DNA of 64,000 nt from NCBI RefSeq assembly GCF_003382365.1, contig NZ_QTSU01000004.1:62001-126000 (forward strand). The letters are read 5' to 3'. Below, piece after piece: positions 17,004-28,042 of the stretch. Source of the stretch: Lysobacter silvisoli (GTDB taxonomy: Bacteria > Pseudomonadota > Gammaproteobacteria > Xanthomonadales > Xanthomonadaceae). The first letter of the stretch is position 1; each line of letters opens with the position of its first letter. Made by a program: the position numbers and the translations under genes. A model generated the notes under the pieces. It did no database searches. It worked only from the letters and a program-made list of their open reading frames with translations, and was not told the origin of the DNA.

Positions 17004-17971
17004 ATGCCGAAACCCTGGAAGCGCCGCCGGCCGCGCAAGCCCGCGGCGCCGCCGACGCGGCCGCGCGTGCGGCGCGCGCGCCGCGCGAGCGCTATCCGCA
17101 ACCGCGCGAGCAGCCGCTGATCTGGTTCGATGGCGAGTTCATCGCCGGCGACGCACCGGAAGCCCCGCTGACCACCCACGCCATGCATTACGGCACCGCC
17201 GTGTTCGAGGGCATCCGCAGCTATGCCACCGCCGACGGCGGCGCGGCGGTGTTCCGCCTGCGCGAACACATGGAGCGCATGCGCAAGGGTGCGGACATGT
17301 TCGGCATCGACTTCGACGTCGACCGCGCCAGCCGCGCCACCCTCGCCACGCTGCGCGCCAACGGCCATCGCGACGCCTACATCCGTCCGCTGACCTGGAT
17401 GGGCACCGGCACGATCGGCCTGGACGTGGACCCGCTGAGCCAGCACCTGATGATCGCCACCCTGGCCAAAGTGGTGCACCTGGGCGGCGCGCGCACGCGT
17501 CTGACCGTGTCGCCGTGGAAGCGCAACCCGGCGACTTCGCTGCCCGCGCTGAAGCTGTCCGGCGCCTACGTCAATTCCATCCTGGCCAAGCGCGAAGCCA
17601 AGCAGCGCGGTTTCGACGAGGCGCTGTTCACCGACGACAAGGGGTACGTGGTCGAGTGCACCGGCGCCAATGTGTTCATGGTCAAGAACGGCGTGGTCAC
17701 CTCGGTCGACCATCGCGACGCGCTGCCGGGCATCACCCGCGACACCATGATCGCGCTGTCCGGCGCCAGTTCGCGCGAGGTCACCCTGCACGAGCTGCTG
17801 GACGCCGACGAGGTCTTCGTCTGCGGCACCGCCGCCGAGGCCACCGCGATCGCGGTGCTGGACCGCCGCGAGTTCGGCGACAACCCGGTCACCCGCGAGC
17901 TGTCGGCGCTGTACGCGCGCGTGGTCCGCGGCGAGGAGCCGGGCTACGCGCACTGGCTGACGGCGGTCTAG
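16994..17971 (+). CDS. ilvE: Branched-chain amino-acid aminotransferase
   Basis: 325 residues, fold-type IV PLP enzyme that transfers the amino group of glutamate to the 2-oxo acids of Ile, Val and Leu. Motifs: WFDGEFIAGDAPEAPLTTHA, MHYGTAVFEGIRSY, the PLP Lys in AYVNSILAKREAKQRGFDEAL and VECTGANVFMVKNG. An extra Ala/Arg-rich N-terminal stretch of about 35 residues precedes the conserved start YPQPREQPLIW; GGAGG lies just before ATG 16994, so this extension seems to be translated. It overlaps ilvM by 10 bp and ilvA follows after 2 bp. Confidence 0.95.
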   Translation: MYLNAETLEAPPAAQARGAADAAARAARAPRERYPQPREQPLIWFDGEFIAGDAPEAPLTTHAMHYGTAVFEGIRSYATADGGAAVFRLREHMERMRKGADMFGIDFDVDRASRATLATLRANGHRDAYIRPLTWMGTGTIGLDVDPLSQHLMIATLAKVVHLGGARTRLTVSPWKRNPATSLPALKLSGAYVNSILAKREAKQRGFDEALFTDDKGYVVECTGANVFMVKNGVVTSVDHRDALPGITRDTMIALSGASSREVTLHELLDADEVFVCGTAAEATAIAVLDRREFGDNPVTRELSALYARVVRGEEPGYAHWLTAV

Positions 17972-17973
17972 GC

Positions 17974-19118
17974 ATGGATGGCGACGTAGCCCGCGCCGCG
18001 CACGTGAGCGCCGCCGACCTGCTGGCGGCGCAGGCGCGGCTGCGTCGTTACCTGCCGCCCACGCCGCTGCACCACGCCGAACGTTTCGGCTGCTGGCTGA
18101 AGCTGGAGAACCTGCAGCGCACCGGTTCCTACAAGGTGCGCGGCGCGTTGAATGCGCTGCTGGCCGGGCGCGAGCGCGGCGACCACCGCCCGGTGATCGC
18201 CGCCTCCGCCGGCAACCATGCGCAGGGCCTGGCCTGGGCCGCCTACCGCCTGGGCGTCAACGCGATCACGGTGATGCCGCGCGGCGCGCCGCAGACCAAG
18301 ATCGCCGGCGTCGCCCATTGGGGCGCGACCGTGCGCCTGCACGGCGACAGTTACGACGAAGCCAAGGCTTTCGCCTGCGAGCTGGCGCAGCAGCACGACT
18401 ACCGCTTGCTGTCGGCCTTCGACGATGCCGACGTGATCGCCGGCCAGGGCACCGTCGGCCTGGAGCTGGCCACGTTCGCGCCGGACGTGGTGGTGGTGCC
18501 GATCGGCGGCGGCGGCCTGGCCGCCGGCGTGGCCCTGGCGCTGAAATCCGAACTGCTGACGGGCACGCCTGCGTCGCGGCGCGTGCGCGTAATCGGCGCC
18601 CAGGTCGAAGGCGTGGACTCGATGGCGCGCGCGCTGCGCGGCGACCGCCGCGCGATCGAGCCGGCCGCGACCCTGGCCGACGGCGTGCGGGTCAAGGACC
18701 CCGGCCGCCTGACCCAGCGCGTGCTGGAAAAGTTGCTGGACGACGTGGTGATCGTGCGCGAGGCCGAACTGCGCGAAACCCTGGTGCGGCTGGCCTTGGA
18801 AGAACACGTGATCGCCGAGGGCGCCGGCGCGCTGGCGCTGGCCGCCGGCCGGCGCATCGCCGCCAAGCGCAAGTGCGCGGTGGTGTCGGGCGGCAATGTG
18901 GATGCCGGCGTATTGGCGCAGCTGCTGTCGGACGTGCGCCCGCGCGCGCCGCGCCGTCCGCGCCGCCGCAGCCGCGAGGCGCCCGCACGCGCGGCCGCCG
19001 GCGAGGGCGACATCTACCGGCTGGCCCGACTTAGTCGCGGGCCGGCGTCCGACCCGCGCCCGGCCCATCGCCTTGCCGCCACTCACCCGCATTCCGATCT
19101 GACCGAGGACTTACCCGC

Positions 19119-19122
<4 letters not shown>
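17974..19122 (+). CDS. ilvA: Threonine deaminase lacking the regulatory domain
   Basis: 382 residues; converts threonine to 2-oxobutyrate, the committed step to isoleucine. The PLP Lys54 is in [14 protein letters not shown], the Asn loop is ASAGNHAQG, and the phosphate-binding glycines are [12 protein letters not shown]. The catalytic domain ends near residue 325 ([18 protein letters not shown]). Instead of the one or two ACT-like domains (about 180 residues) of biosynthetic IlvA, there is only a 60-residue Arg/Pro/Ala tail. Isoleucine feedback inhibition by the known mechanism is therefore unlikely. The size resembles catabolic TdcB, but the operon position is biosynthetic. Its TGA overlaps the leuA ATG. 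Confidence 0.92.
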
Positions 19123-20720
<1,598 letters not shown>

Positions 20721-20744
20721 ATTCCAACGCCGCTCCGTATCGTC

Positions 20745-20821
20745 GTCCCCGCGCAGGCGGGGACCCAGGGCTACACCGAGGCATGACTCTGAAGTCTCCG
20801 GATTCCCGCCTACGCGGGAAT
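20745..20821. repeat. Paired REP-like hairpins inside the leu operon
   Basis: Two perfect 8-bp hairpins, GTCCCCGC-gcag-GCGGGGAC (20745-20764) and ATTCCCGC-ctac-GCGGGAAT (20802-20821), occupy most of the 136-bp leuA-leuC gap, the only sizeable gap after ilvC. Such paired CCCGC..GCGGG modules are common intergenic repeats in Xanthomonadaceae. Inside an operon they could block 3'-5' mRNA decay or partly attenuate leuCDB. Confidence 0.75.
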
Positions 20822-20856
20822 GACGGCCGAATCTCCGCCATCACCGCCTATCCGCC

Positions 20857-22281
20857 ATGACCGCACCCAAAACCCTGTTCGACAAACTGTGGGACGCGCA
20901 CCTGGTCGCGCCCGAGAGCGAGGCCGTACCGGCCGTGCTCTACATCGACCTGCACCTGATCCACGAGGTCACCTCGCCGCAGGCCTTCGCCGAACTCGAC
21001 GCGCGCGGCATCGCCCCGCGCCGGCCCGAGCGGACCAAGGGCACGCTGGACCATTCCACCCCGACCCTGCCGCGCGACGAAGACGGCCGCCTGCCCTACA
21101 CCACCGCCGAAGCCGAAAACCAGGTCGACACCCTGCGCCGCAACTGCGCTCGCCACGGCGTGGAGCTGTTCGATTACGACAGCCCGCACCGCGGCATCGT
21201 CCACGTGATCGGCCCGGAGCTGGGCCTGACCCAGCCCGGCATGACCATCGTCTGCGGCGACAGCCACACCGCCACCCACGGCGCTTTCGGCGCGCTGGCC
21301 TTCGGCATCGGCACCAGCGAGGTCGGCCATGTCTTGGCCACCCAATGCCTGCTGCAGCGCAAGCCGCGCACCCTGGCCATCACCATCGACGGCGAACTCG
21401 CTCCCGGCGTGGGCGCCAAGGACCTGATCCTGCACGTGATCGGCCGCATCGGCGTCAACGGCGGCACCGGCCACGTGATCGAGTACCGCGGCTCCACCGT
21501 GCGCGGCCTGTCCATGGACGAGCGCATGACCGTGTGCAACATGTCGATCGAAGCCGGCGCGCGCGCCGGCCTGATCGCGCCCGACGAAGTCACCTACGCC
21601 TATCTGGCCGGGCGCCCGCGCGCGCCGCAGGGCGCCGAGTTCGAGGCCGCGGTCGCGCGCTGGCGCGAACTGCGCAGCGACGAAGGCGCGCGCTTCGATC
21701 GCGAAGTGCATATCGACGCCGCCGATATCCGCCCCACCCTGACCTGGGGCACGCATCCGGGCCAGGTCACGGCAGTGGACGATGTCCTGCCGCAAGCCAG
21801 CGACGCCGACGACGCCAAGGCCCTGGCCTACATGGGCCTGAGCGGCGGCGCGCCGCTAACCGGCGCGCCGGTGGACGTGGTGTTCGTGGGCAGCTGCACC
21901 AACTCGCGCCTGAGCGATCTGCGCGAGGCCGCGCGCGTGCTCAGGGGCCGCCGCGTGCACCCCCGCGTGCGCATGCTGGTGGTGCCGGGTTCGGAGCAGG
22001 TCAAGCGCGAGGCCGAGGCCGAAGGCATCGACCGCATCGTGCGCGCGGCCGGCGCCGAGTGGCGCGAGCCGGGCTGCTCGATGTGCATCGCCATGAACGG
22101 CGACCTGGTTGGCCCCGGCCAGCTGGCCGTGTCGACCAGCAACCGCAACTTCGAAGGCCGCCAGGGCAAGGGCGCGCGCACCCTGCTGGCCTCGCCGCTG
22201 ACCGCGGCCGCCTGCGCGGTGGCCGGCGAGGTCACCGACCCGCGCGCCTATCTGGACGCCATCGCCACGGAGGCCGCGTGA
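20857..22281 (+). CDS. leuC: 3-Isopropylmalate dehydratase large subunit
   Basis: 474 residues, aconitase-family [4Fe-4S] subunit that isomerises 2- to 3-isopropylmalate with LeuD. Cluster ligands are visible in [18 protein letters not shown] and [12 protein letters not shown]; substrate-site blocks [24 protein letters not shown] (about 128-147), [10 protein letters not shown] and [16 protein letters not shown] are present. Full length for the family. The stop overlaps the leuD ATG by one base, consistent with equal production of both subunits. Confidence 0.97.
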   Translation: MTAPKTLFDKLWDAHLVAPESEAVPAVLYIDLHLIHEVTSPQAFAELDARGIAPRRPERTKGTLDHSTPTLPRDEDGRLPYTTAEAENQVDTLRRNCARHGVELFDYDSPHRGIVHVIGPELGLTQPGMTIVCGDSHTATHGAFGALAFGIGTSEVGHVLATQCLLQRKPRTLAITIDGELAPGVGAKDLILHVIGRIGVNGGTGHVIEYRGSTVRGLSMDERMTVCNMSIEAGARAGLIAPDEVTYAYLAGRPRAPQGAEFEAAVARWRELRSDEGARFDREVHIDAADIRPTLTWGTHPGQVTAVDDVLPQASDADDAKALAYMGLSGGAPLTGAPVDVVFVGSCTNSRLSDLREAARVLRGRRVHPRVRMLVVPGSEQVKREAEAEGIDRIVRAAGAEWREPGCSMCIAMNGDLVGPGQLAVSTSNRNFEGRQGKGARTLLASPLTAAACAVAGEVTDPRAYLDAIATEAA

Positions 22282-22862
22282 TGAGCGCTTTCGCTACCCT
22301 GACCTCGCGCACCGTGGTGCTGCGCGAACGCAACATCGACACCGACCAGATCATCCCGGCGCGCTACCTGACCACCACCGAGCGCCGCGGCCTGGGCCGC
22401 TACGCGTTCAACGACTGGCGCACCTTGGCCGACGGCAGCCCCAATCCGGAATTCCCGTTCAACCGCGCCGAGAACATGGGCGCGCGCATCCTGGTGGCCG
22501 GGCGCAACTTCGGCTGCGGCTCCTCGCGCGAGCACGCGCCCTGGGCATTGACCGACCTGGGCCTGCGCGCGGTGATCAGCACCGAGATCGCCGACATCTT
22601 CCGCAGCAACGCGCTCAAGAACGGCCTGCTGCCGATCGTGCTGGACGCCGACATCGTCGACGAGCTGCTGGAACGTCCCGGCATCGAACTGAGCATCGAC
22701 GTGGCCAGCCGCAGCGTGACCCTGCCCGACGGCAGGCGCGTGCAGTTCCCGCTGGACGCCTTCGCCCAGACCTGCCTGCTCGAAGGCGTGGACCAGCTCG
22801 GCTACCTGCTCAAGCAAACCCCTGCCATCCAACGTTACGAGGAATCCGCTCATGCACGCTGA
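22281..22862 (+). CDS. leuD: 3-Isopropylmalate dehydratase small subunit
   Basis: 193 residues forming the swivel domain of isopropylmalate isomerase. Signature residues: [33 protein letters not shown] (substrate-binding loop) and [15 protein letters not shown]. The start at 22281 is fixed by overlap with the leuC TGA (GTGATGA) and by the family's usual N-terminus. The 3' end overlaps leuB by 11 bp. Confidence 0.96.
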   Translation: MSAFATLTSRTVVLRERNIDTDQIIPARYLTTTERRGLGRYAFNDWRTLADGSPNPEFPFNRAENMGARILVAGRNFGCGSSREHAPWALTDLGLRAVISTEIADIFRSNALKNGLLPIVLDADIVDELLERPGIELSIDVASRSVTLPDGRRVQFPLDAFAQTCLLEGVDQLGYLLKQTPAIQRYEESAHAR

Positions 22863-23940
22863 GATCGTCGTTCTGCCGGGCGACGGCATCGGCCCGGAAG
22901 TCACCGCCGCCGCGGTCGAGGTGTTGCGCGCGGTCGCGCGCCGCTACCACCACCGCTTCACCCTGCACGAGCACCTGATCGGCGGCGCCGCCATCGACGC
23001 CACCGGCGAGGCGCTGCCCGAGGCCACCCTGGCCGCCTGCCGCCGCGCCGACGCGGTGCTGCTGGGCGCGGTCGGCGGGCCGAAGTGGTCCGACCCCAAG
23101 GCGCCGGTGCGGCCCGAGCAGGGCCTACTGGCGCTGCGCAAGGGCCTGGGCCTGTACGCCAACCTGCGCCCGGTACAACCGCACGCGGCCACCCTGGGCG
23201 CTTCGCCGATCAAGCCGCACCTGCTGGCCGGCGTGGACCTGCTGGTCGTGCGCGAGCTCACCGGCGGCATCTACTTCGGCGACAAGCAGCGCAGCGCCGA
23301 CCGCGCCAGCGATCTGTGCGAGTACAGCGTGGCCGAGATCGAGCGCGTGGTGCGCCGGGCCTGCGCGCTGGCGCGCGGCCGCCGCGGCCAGGTGGTGTCG
23401 GTGGACAAGGCCAACGTGTTGGAGACCTCGCGGTTGTGGCGCGAAACGGCCACGCGGGTGGCGCGTGAAGAATTTCCGGACGTCACCCTGGAACACCAAC
23501 TGGTGGACTCGATGGCGATGCACCTGATCGCCAAGCCGCGCGCGTTCGACGTGATCGTGACCGAGAACATGTTCGGCGACATCCTCACCGACGAAGCCTC
23601 GATGCTGGCCGGGTCCCTGGGTCTGTTGCCGTCGGCGTCGCTGGGCGAAGGCAAGGTGGGGCTGTACGAGCCGATCCACGGTTCGGCCCCGGACATCGCC
23701 GGACGCGGCATCGCCAATCCCTGCGGCACCATTCTCAGCGCGGCGCTGCTGCTGCGGCATTCGCTGGGTCTGGCGGATGAAGCGGCCTGCGTGGAGCAGG
23801 CGGTGGCGGGGGCTTTGGAGCGTGGCGTGTTGAGCGCGGATCTGGCGCCGGAGGGACGCGCGGCTACCACGGCAGAAGTGACCGCGGCGGTGCTCGCCCA
23901 GCTGGAGTTGCCCTGCCAGGTGGCGGAACTGCGCGACTGA
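22852..23940 (+). CDS. leuB: 3-Isopropylmalate dehydrogenase
   Basis: 362 residues; NAD-dependent oxidative decarboxylation of 3-isopropylmalate, the last specific step before transamination to leucine. Motifs: [44 protein letters not shown], the substrate/metal segment [14 protein letters not shown], and [20 protein letters not shown]; the NAD-specific [20 protein letters not shown] follows. Last gene of the supraoperon; the next gene is convergent and the gap holds a large composite repeat that includes strong hairpins. Confidence 0.97.
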   Translation: MHAEIVVLPGDGIGPEVTAAAVEVLRAVARRYHHRFTLHEHLIGGAAIDATGEALPEATLAACRRADAVLLGAVGGPKWSDPKAPVRPEQGLLALRKGLGLYANLRPVQPHAATLGASPIKPHLLAGVDLLVVRELTGGIYFGDKQRSADRASDLCEYSVAEIERVVRRACALARGRRGQVVSVDKANVLETSRLWRETATRVAREEFPDVTLEHQLVDSMAMHLIAKPRAFDVIVTENMFGDILTDEASMLAGSLGLLPSASLGEGKVGLYEPIHGSAPDIAGRGIANPCGTILSAALLLRHSLGLADEAACVEQAVAGALERGVLSADLAPEGRAATTAEVTAAVLAQLELPCQVAELRD

Positions 23941-23969
23941 CGGCGGCGCCGCGGCCGCCCTGCTCCGGT

Positions 23970-24536
23970 GTAGGAGCTGCGTGAGCTGCGACCGCGAACC
24001 TGCAGCTACGTCGAAAGCCACGCCCGCTCCATGTAGGAGCTGCGCAAGCTGCGACCGCGAATCCATCGTTACGACCAAGCCCTCGGTCGGCGCGGGGTCT
24101 GCTCTGGCGCCTTGGGGGTAGGAGCGGCGTGAGCCGCGATCCGCTCCGAACTCGCGAAGGTGTGTGTGGTGTGTTGGTTAAAGCAACAGCAAAAGCTTCC
24201 GTCCGCAAGCGGCCGGGTCACTTTCTTTTGATAAGCGTCAAAAGAAAGTAACCAAAGAAAAACGCTGCCCCAGAGCTCCCTTGCGAGATTGGAGCGGGCG
24301 CGGGGATTTTTCGATGGCACATCCCTGTGCCAGCGAAAAACGGCGCACCTCCTGTGCGCCGCCCTCCGGGTCTTCTATTGGACGGCGAGTTCGGTGCCCG
24401 AGCGAGGATCAAAGGCATTCGCTGCGCTCACCCCCTCACCCTAACCCTCTCCCGCAAGCGGGAGAGGGGATTCATTCGACGCCGCTTGCTGCTTTAGCCC
24501 CTCTCCCGTTTACGGGAGAGGGGTTGGGGTGAGGGC
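23970..24536 (+). repeat. Composite structured repeat, copy A
   Basis: Most of the 614-bp leuB/RND gap. Two GTAGGAGCTGCG REP-type hairpins (from 23970 and 24033) precede a 419-bp core (24118-24536) shared with copies B and C. In order: GTAGGAGCGGCGTGAGCCGC head; CTTCCGTCCGCAAGCGGCCG; hairpin ACTTTCTTTTG / CAAAAGAAAGT (24220-24249); hairpin TTTTTCG..GGCACA / TGTGCC..CGAAAAA (about 24307-24340); hairpin GGCGCAC / GTGCGCC; then two G-rich hairpins CCCTCTCCCGC / GCGGGAGAGGG and CCCCTCTCCCGT / ACGGGAGAGGGG, whose flanks also pair. Short frames in it look spurious. It lies between convergent genes. No transposase is present. Confidence 0.9.
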
Positions 24537-24554
24537 CGCTCTTAAGTCAACGCC

Positions 24555-27500
24555 TCAAGCCCGCTCCGGCGCCTTCACCCGGAACCACGCCGCATACAAC
24601 GCCGGCAGGAACAGCAGCGTCAGCAGCGTCGCCACCAGCAGGCCGCCCATGATCGCCACCGCCATCGGCCCGAAGAAGGCGCTGCGCGAGAGCGGGATCA
24701 TCGCCAGGATCGCGGCCAGTGCGGTCAGCACGATGGGTCGGAAGCGGCGCACCGTGGCCTCGACGATCGCGCGCCAGGGCTCGTGGCCGTCGGCGCGATC
24801 CTGTTCGATCTGATCGACCAGGATCACCGAGTTGCGCATGATCATGCCGGCCAGGGCGATGGTGCCGAGCATGGCGACGAAGCCGAACGGCACCCGGAAC
24901 ACCAGCAGGAACAGCGTTACGCCGATCAGGCCCAGGGGCGCGGTCAGCAGCACCATGAAGCTGCGCGAGAAACTGCGCAGCTGCAGCATCAGCAGGGTGA
25001 ACACCACGAACACGAACAGCGGCATGCCGACCATGATCGAGTTCTGGCCGCGCGCCGAGTCCTCGACGCTGCCGCCCACTTCGATCGAGTAGCCGTAGGG
25101 CAGCTGCGCGCGCAGCTGTTCCAGGGTCGGCGAGATCTGCGCGGCCACCGTGGCCGGCTGGGTGCCGTCGTAGATGTCGGCGCGCACGGTCATGGTCGGC
25201 TGGCGGTCGCGGTGCCAGATGATGCCCTCCTCGAACGCGTACTCCAGGCTCGCGATCTGGGTCAGCGGCACCGCGCGGCCGTTGGCGGTGGGCACCATCA
25301 GGCTGCCCAGCATGCTCAGCTGCAGGCGTTCGTCGTTGGGTCCGCGCAGCAGCATCTCGATCAGCTCGTTGCCTTCCCGGTAGGTGCTGATGTGCGAGCC
25401 CGATAGCGAGCTGGACAGGAACTGCGACAACTGGGTCGAGGTAATCCCCAACGCACGCGCGCGCTCCTGATCCACGTGCAGGCGCACGACCTTGTTCGGC
25501 TCGTCCCAATCCAGGTTCACGTTGGTCACGTGCGGGTTGGCGCGGATCTGCTCGCGCACCTGATAGGCGATGGCGCGCACCCGGTCGATATGCTCGCCCG
25601 ACACGCGGAACTGCACCGGGTAGCCCACCGGCGGGCCGTTCTCCAGGCGGGTCACGCGCAGCTGCAGCTCGGGGAAGCGCGGCGCCACGTCCTGGATCAC
25701 CCATTCGCGCAGGGTCTCGCGCGCTTCCAGGTCCTTGGGCATGAGCACGAACTGGGCGAAGTTGGCCGCCGGCAGCTGCTGGTCCAGCGGCAGGTAGAAG
25801 CGCGGCGAACCGGTGCCCACGTAGGCCACGTAGTTGGCCAGGTCCTTGCGCTGCTTGAGCAGGGCCTCCAGGCGCTGCGCCTGTTCGGTGGTCTGGCGCA
25901 GCGAGCTGCCTTCGGCCAGTTCCATGTCCACCATCAGCTCCGGGCGCACCGAGTCGGGGAAGAACTGCTGCGGCACGAAGCGGAACATGAACACCGACAG
26001 GAAGAACGCGGCCACGGTGATCGCGATCACCAGCCAGCGCCGGCGCACGCACCAGGTCACCCATCCACGGAAGCGGGTGTAGAACTTGGTCTCGTAGGGG
26101 TCGTGGTCGTGGCCGTCGTGCGGGGCCGGGGCGATGAAGTCCGAGAGCTTGGGATAACGCTGCGCCCAGCGCGCGCGCTGCGCATGCCAGCGCGCGGCCA
26201 GCGAGCCGGGCTTGAGCGCGGCGGCGTGGCCATGGTCGGGCAGCAGGCGGTCGCCCAGATAGGGAATGAAGGCGACCGCGGCGATCCACGACACCAGCAG
26301 GGCGATGGTCACCACTTCGAACAGCGAACGCGTGTACTCGCCGGTGCTGGAAGCGGCGGTGGCGATGGGCAGGAAGCCGGCGGCGGTGATCAGGGTGCCG
26401 GTGAGCATGGGGAAGGCGGTGGTGTCCCAGGCGAACGCGGCCGCGCGCAGGCGGTCGAAGCCCTGTTCCATCTTGATCGCCATCATCTCCACCGCGATGA
26501 TCGCGTCGTCCACCAGCAGACCCAGCGCCAGCACCAGCGCGCCCAGCGAAATCTTGTGCAGGCCCACGCCGAAGAACTGCATGGCGGCGAAGGTCATCGC
26601 CAGCACCAGCGGGATCGACAGCGCCACCACCAGGCCGGTGCGCCAGCCCAGCGAGAAGAAGCTCACCAGCAGCACGATGGCCACGGCCTCGGCCAGCACG
26701 CGCACGAACTCGCCCACCGACTCTTCCACCGCGGCCGGCTGGTCGGCGACCTTGCGCAGCTCCATGCCCGCCGGCAAGGTCTTCTGCAGACGCGCGAACT
26801 CGGTCTCCAGGGTCTTGCCCAGCTTGAGGATGTCGCCGCCTTCCTTCATCGCCACGCCGATGCCGATGGCGTCCTCGCCCATGAAGCGCATGCGCGGCGC
26901 CGGCGGGTCGGAGAAGCCGCGGCGCACCTGCGCCACGTCGCCCAGGCGGAAGGTGCGGTCGCCGACGCGGATCGGGAAGTCGCGGATCTGCTCGACGGTC
27001 TTGAACTGGCCGTCCACGCGCAGCGGCACGCGGGTGCTGCCGGTTTCGAAGAAGCCCGCGGTGGCCAGCGCGTTCTGCTGGTTCAGCGCCTCGCCCACCG
27101 CGCTGGCGGGGATGCCCAGGGTGGCCAGCTTCACGTTCGACAGCTCGACCCAGATCTTCTCGTCCTGCACGCCGAACAGCTCGATCTTGCCCACGTCCTG
27201 CTGGCTCTGCAGCGCCAGTTGCACGCGCTCGGCGTAGTCCTTGAGCACGGCGTAGTCGTAGCCCTTGCCGGTGATGGCGTAGATGTTGCCGAAGGTGTCG
27301 CCGAATTCGTCGTTGAAGAACGGGCCGATCACGTCGTTAGGCAAGGTCGGGCGGATGTCGCCGACCTTCTTGCGCACCTGGTACCACAGCGGCTGGATGT
27401 CCTTGGAGCGCATCGAATCGCGCGCGGCGAAGATCACCTGCGATTCGCCGGCGCGCGAATAGGAGCGGATGAACTCGTACTGGCCGGTCTCCATCAGCTT

Positions 27501-27713
27501 CTTTTCGATGCGCTCGGTGACCTGCCGCGACACCTCCTCCGCGGTGGCGCCAGGCCACATGGTGCGGATCACCATCACCTTGAAGGTGAACGCCGGGTCC
27601 TCGCTGCGGCCCAGGCGCAGGTAGGAGAAGGTGCCGGCGATGGCCATGACCAGCATGGCGTAGACGATCAGGCTGCGATGGCGCAGCGCCCATTCGGAAA
27701 GGTTGAAGCGCAT
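24555..27713 (-). CDS. RND-family multidrug efflux permease
   Basis: 1052 residues, a proton-driven inner-membrane pump of the AcrB/HAE1 superfamily. The topology is standard: TM1 near residues 12-32, a large periplasmic porter loop, TM2-TM6 around 340-490 with the proton-relay Asp pair in GALVLALGLLVDDAIIAVEM, TM7 near 560, a second porter loop and TM8-TM12 at 880-1040. The cytoplasmic connection between TM6 and TM7 contains a His/Asp-rich insert (APHDGHDHDPYETK) that may bind metal. It partners with the lipoprotein adaptor at 28043 and presumably TolC at 30764. Substrates are not predictable. Confidence 0.93.
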   Translation of the reverse strand: MRFNLSEWALRHRSLIVYAMLVMAIAGTFSYLRLGRSEDPAFTFKVMVIRTMWPGATAEEVSRQVTERIEKKLMETGQYEFIRSYSRAGESQVIFAARDSMRSKDIQPLWYQVRKKVGDIRPTLPNDVIGPFFNDEFGDTFGNIYAITGKGYDYAVLKDYAERVQLALQSQQDVGKIELFGVQDEKIWVELSNVKLATLGIPASAVGEALNQQNALATAGFFETGSTRVPLRVDGQFKTVEQIRDFPIRVGDRTFRLGDVAQVRRGFSDPPAPRMRFMGEDAIGIGVAMKEGGDILKLGKTLETEFARLQKTLPAGMELRKVADQPAAVEESVGEFVRVLAEAVAIVLLVSFFSLGWRTGLVVALSIPLVLAMTFAAMQFFGVGLHKISLGALVLALGLLVDDAIIAVEMMAIKMEQGFDRLRAAAFAWDTTAFPMLTGTLITAAGFLPIATAASSTGEYTRSLFEVVTIALLVSWIAAVAFIPYLGDRLLPDHGHAAALKPGSLAARWHAQRARWAQRYPKLSDFIAPAPHDGHDHDPYETKFYTRFRGWVTWCVRRRWLVIAITVAAFFLSVFMFRFVPQQFFPDSVRPELMVDMELAEGSSLRQTTEQAQRLEALLKQRKDLANYVAYVGTGSPRFYLPLDQQLPAANFAQFVLMPKDLEARETLREWVIQDVAPRFPELQLRVTRLENGPPVGYPVQFRVSGEHIDRVRAIAYQVREQIRANPHVTNVNLDWDEPNKVVRLHVDQERARALGITSTQLSQFLSSSLSGSHISTYREGNELIEMLLRGPNDERLQLSMLGSLMVPTANGRAVPLTQIASLEYAFEEGIIWHRDRQPTMTVRADIYDGTQPATVAAQISPTLEQLRAQLPYGYSIEVGGSVEDSARGQNSIMVGMPLFVFVVFTLLMLQLRSFSRSFMVLLTAPLGLIGVTLFLLVFRVPFGFVAMLGTIALAGMIMRNSVILVDQIEQDRADGHEPWRAIVEATVRRFRPIVLTALAAILAMIPLSRSAFFGPMAVAIMGGLLVATLLTLLFLPALYAAWFRVKAPERA

Positions 27714-27796
27714 GTGGGGTGGCTCAACTAGGCGGCTTTAAAGCCCGGCTGCCGTGTTCGGCGCGGGGAGGAGGTGCGGGGCGGAAGTGCGGGCAA

Positions 27797-27972
27797 GTGC
27801 GGTGGTGGCGCGGTAAGCGGGTGTCGCGTGCCCCCATCCCATCCCCCGCAAGCGGGGGAAAAGCCCCTCTCCCGCTTGCGGGAGAGGGGTTGGGGTGAGG
27901 GCAGGTGCGGTGGTGGCGCGGTAGGCGGGTGGCGCGTGCCCCCATCTCATCCCTTCCCCCGCAAGCGGGGGA
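27797..27972. repeat. Direct repeat with a G-rich hairpin between adaptor and pump genes
   Basis: Two near-identical units of about 65 bp, each starting GTGCGGTGGTGGCGCGGTA and ending in a CCCCCGCAAGCGGGGG hairpin (27797-27860 and 27905-27972), flank one copy of the CCCCTCTCCCGC / GCGGGAGAGGGG + TTGGGGTGAGGG module also found at the ends of the composite repeats. They fill most of the 329-bp gap between the efflux adaptor and the pump, so three strong hairpins separate two genes that should be co-expressed. Confidence 0.8.
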
Positions 27973-28042
27973 AGGGCGTAGGTGCCGTGCGGGAGTCGCT
28001 TCGGGCGCCGCGCGGGGGAATGGGTGCCGGCCACGTCGGCTA

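Noticed and set aside
24218..24532. Short ORFs in the composite repeats (for example peptides containing CCCFNQHTHTP)
   Set aside because: The same peptides appear wherever the repeat occurs; the repeat is conserved as hairpins, without Shine-Dalgarno sequences or codon bias.
25476..27731. 751-codon plus-strand frame opposite the RND pump
   Set aside because: His/Gln/Ala/Arg-rich mirror of a real gene in the antisense frame; no motif or start signal.
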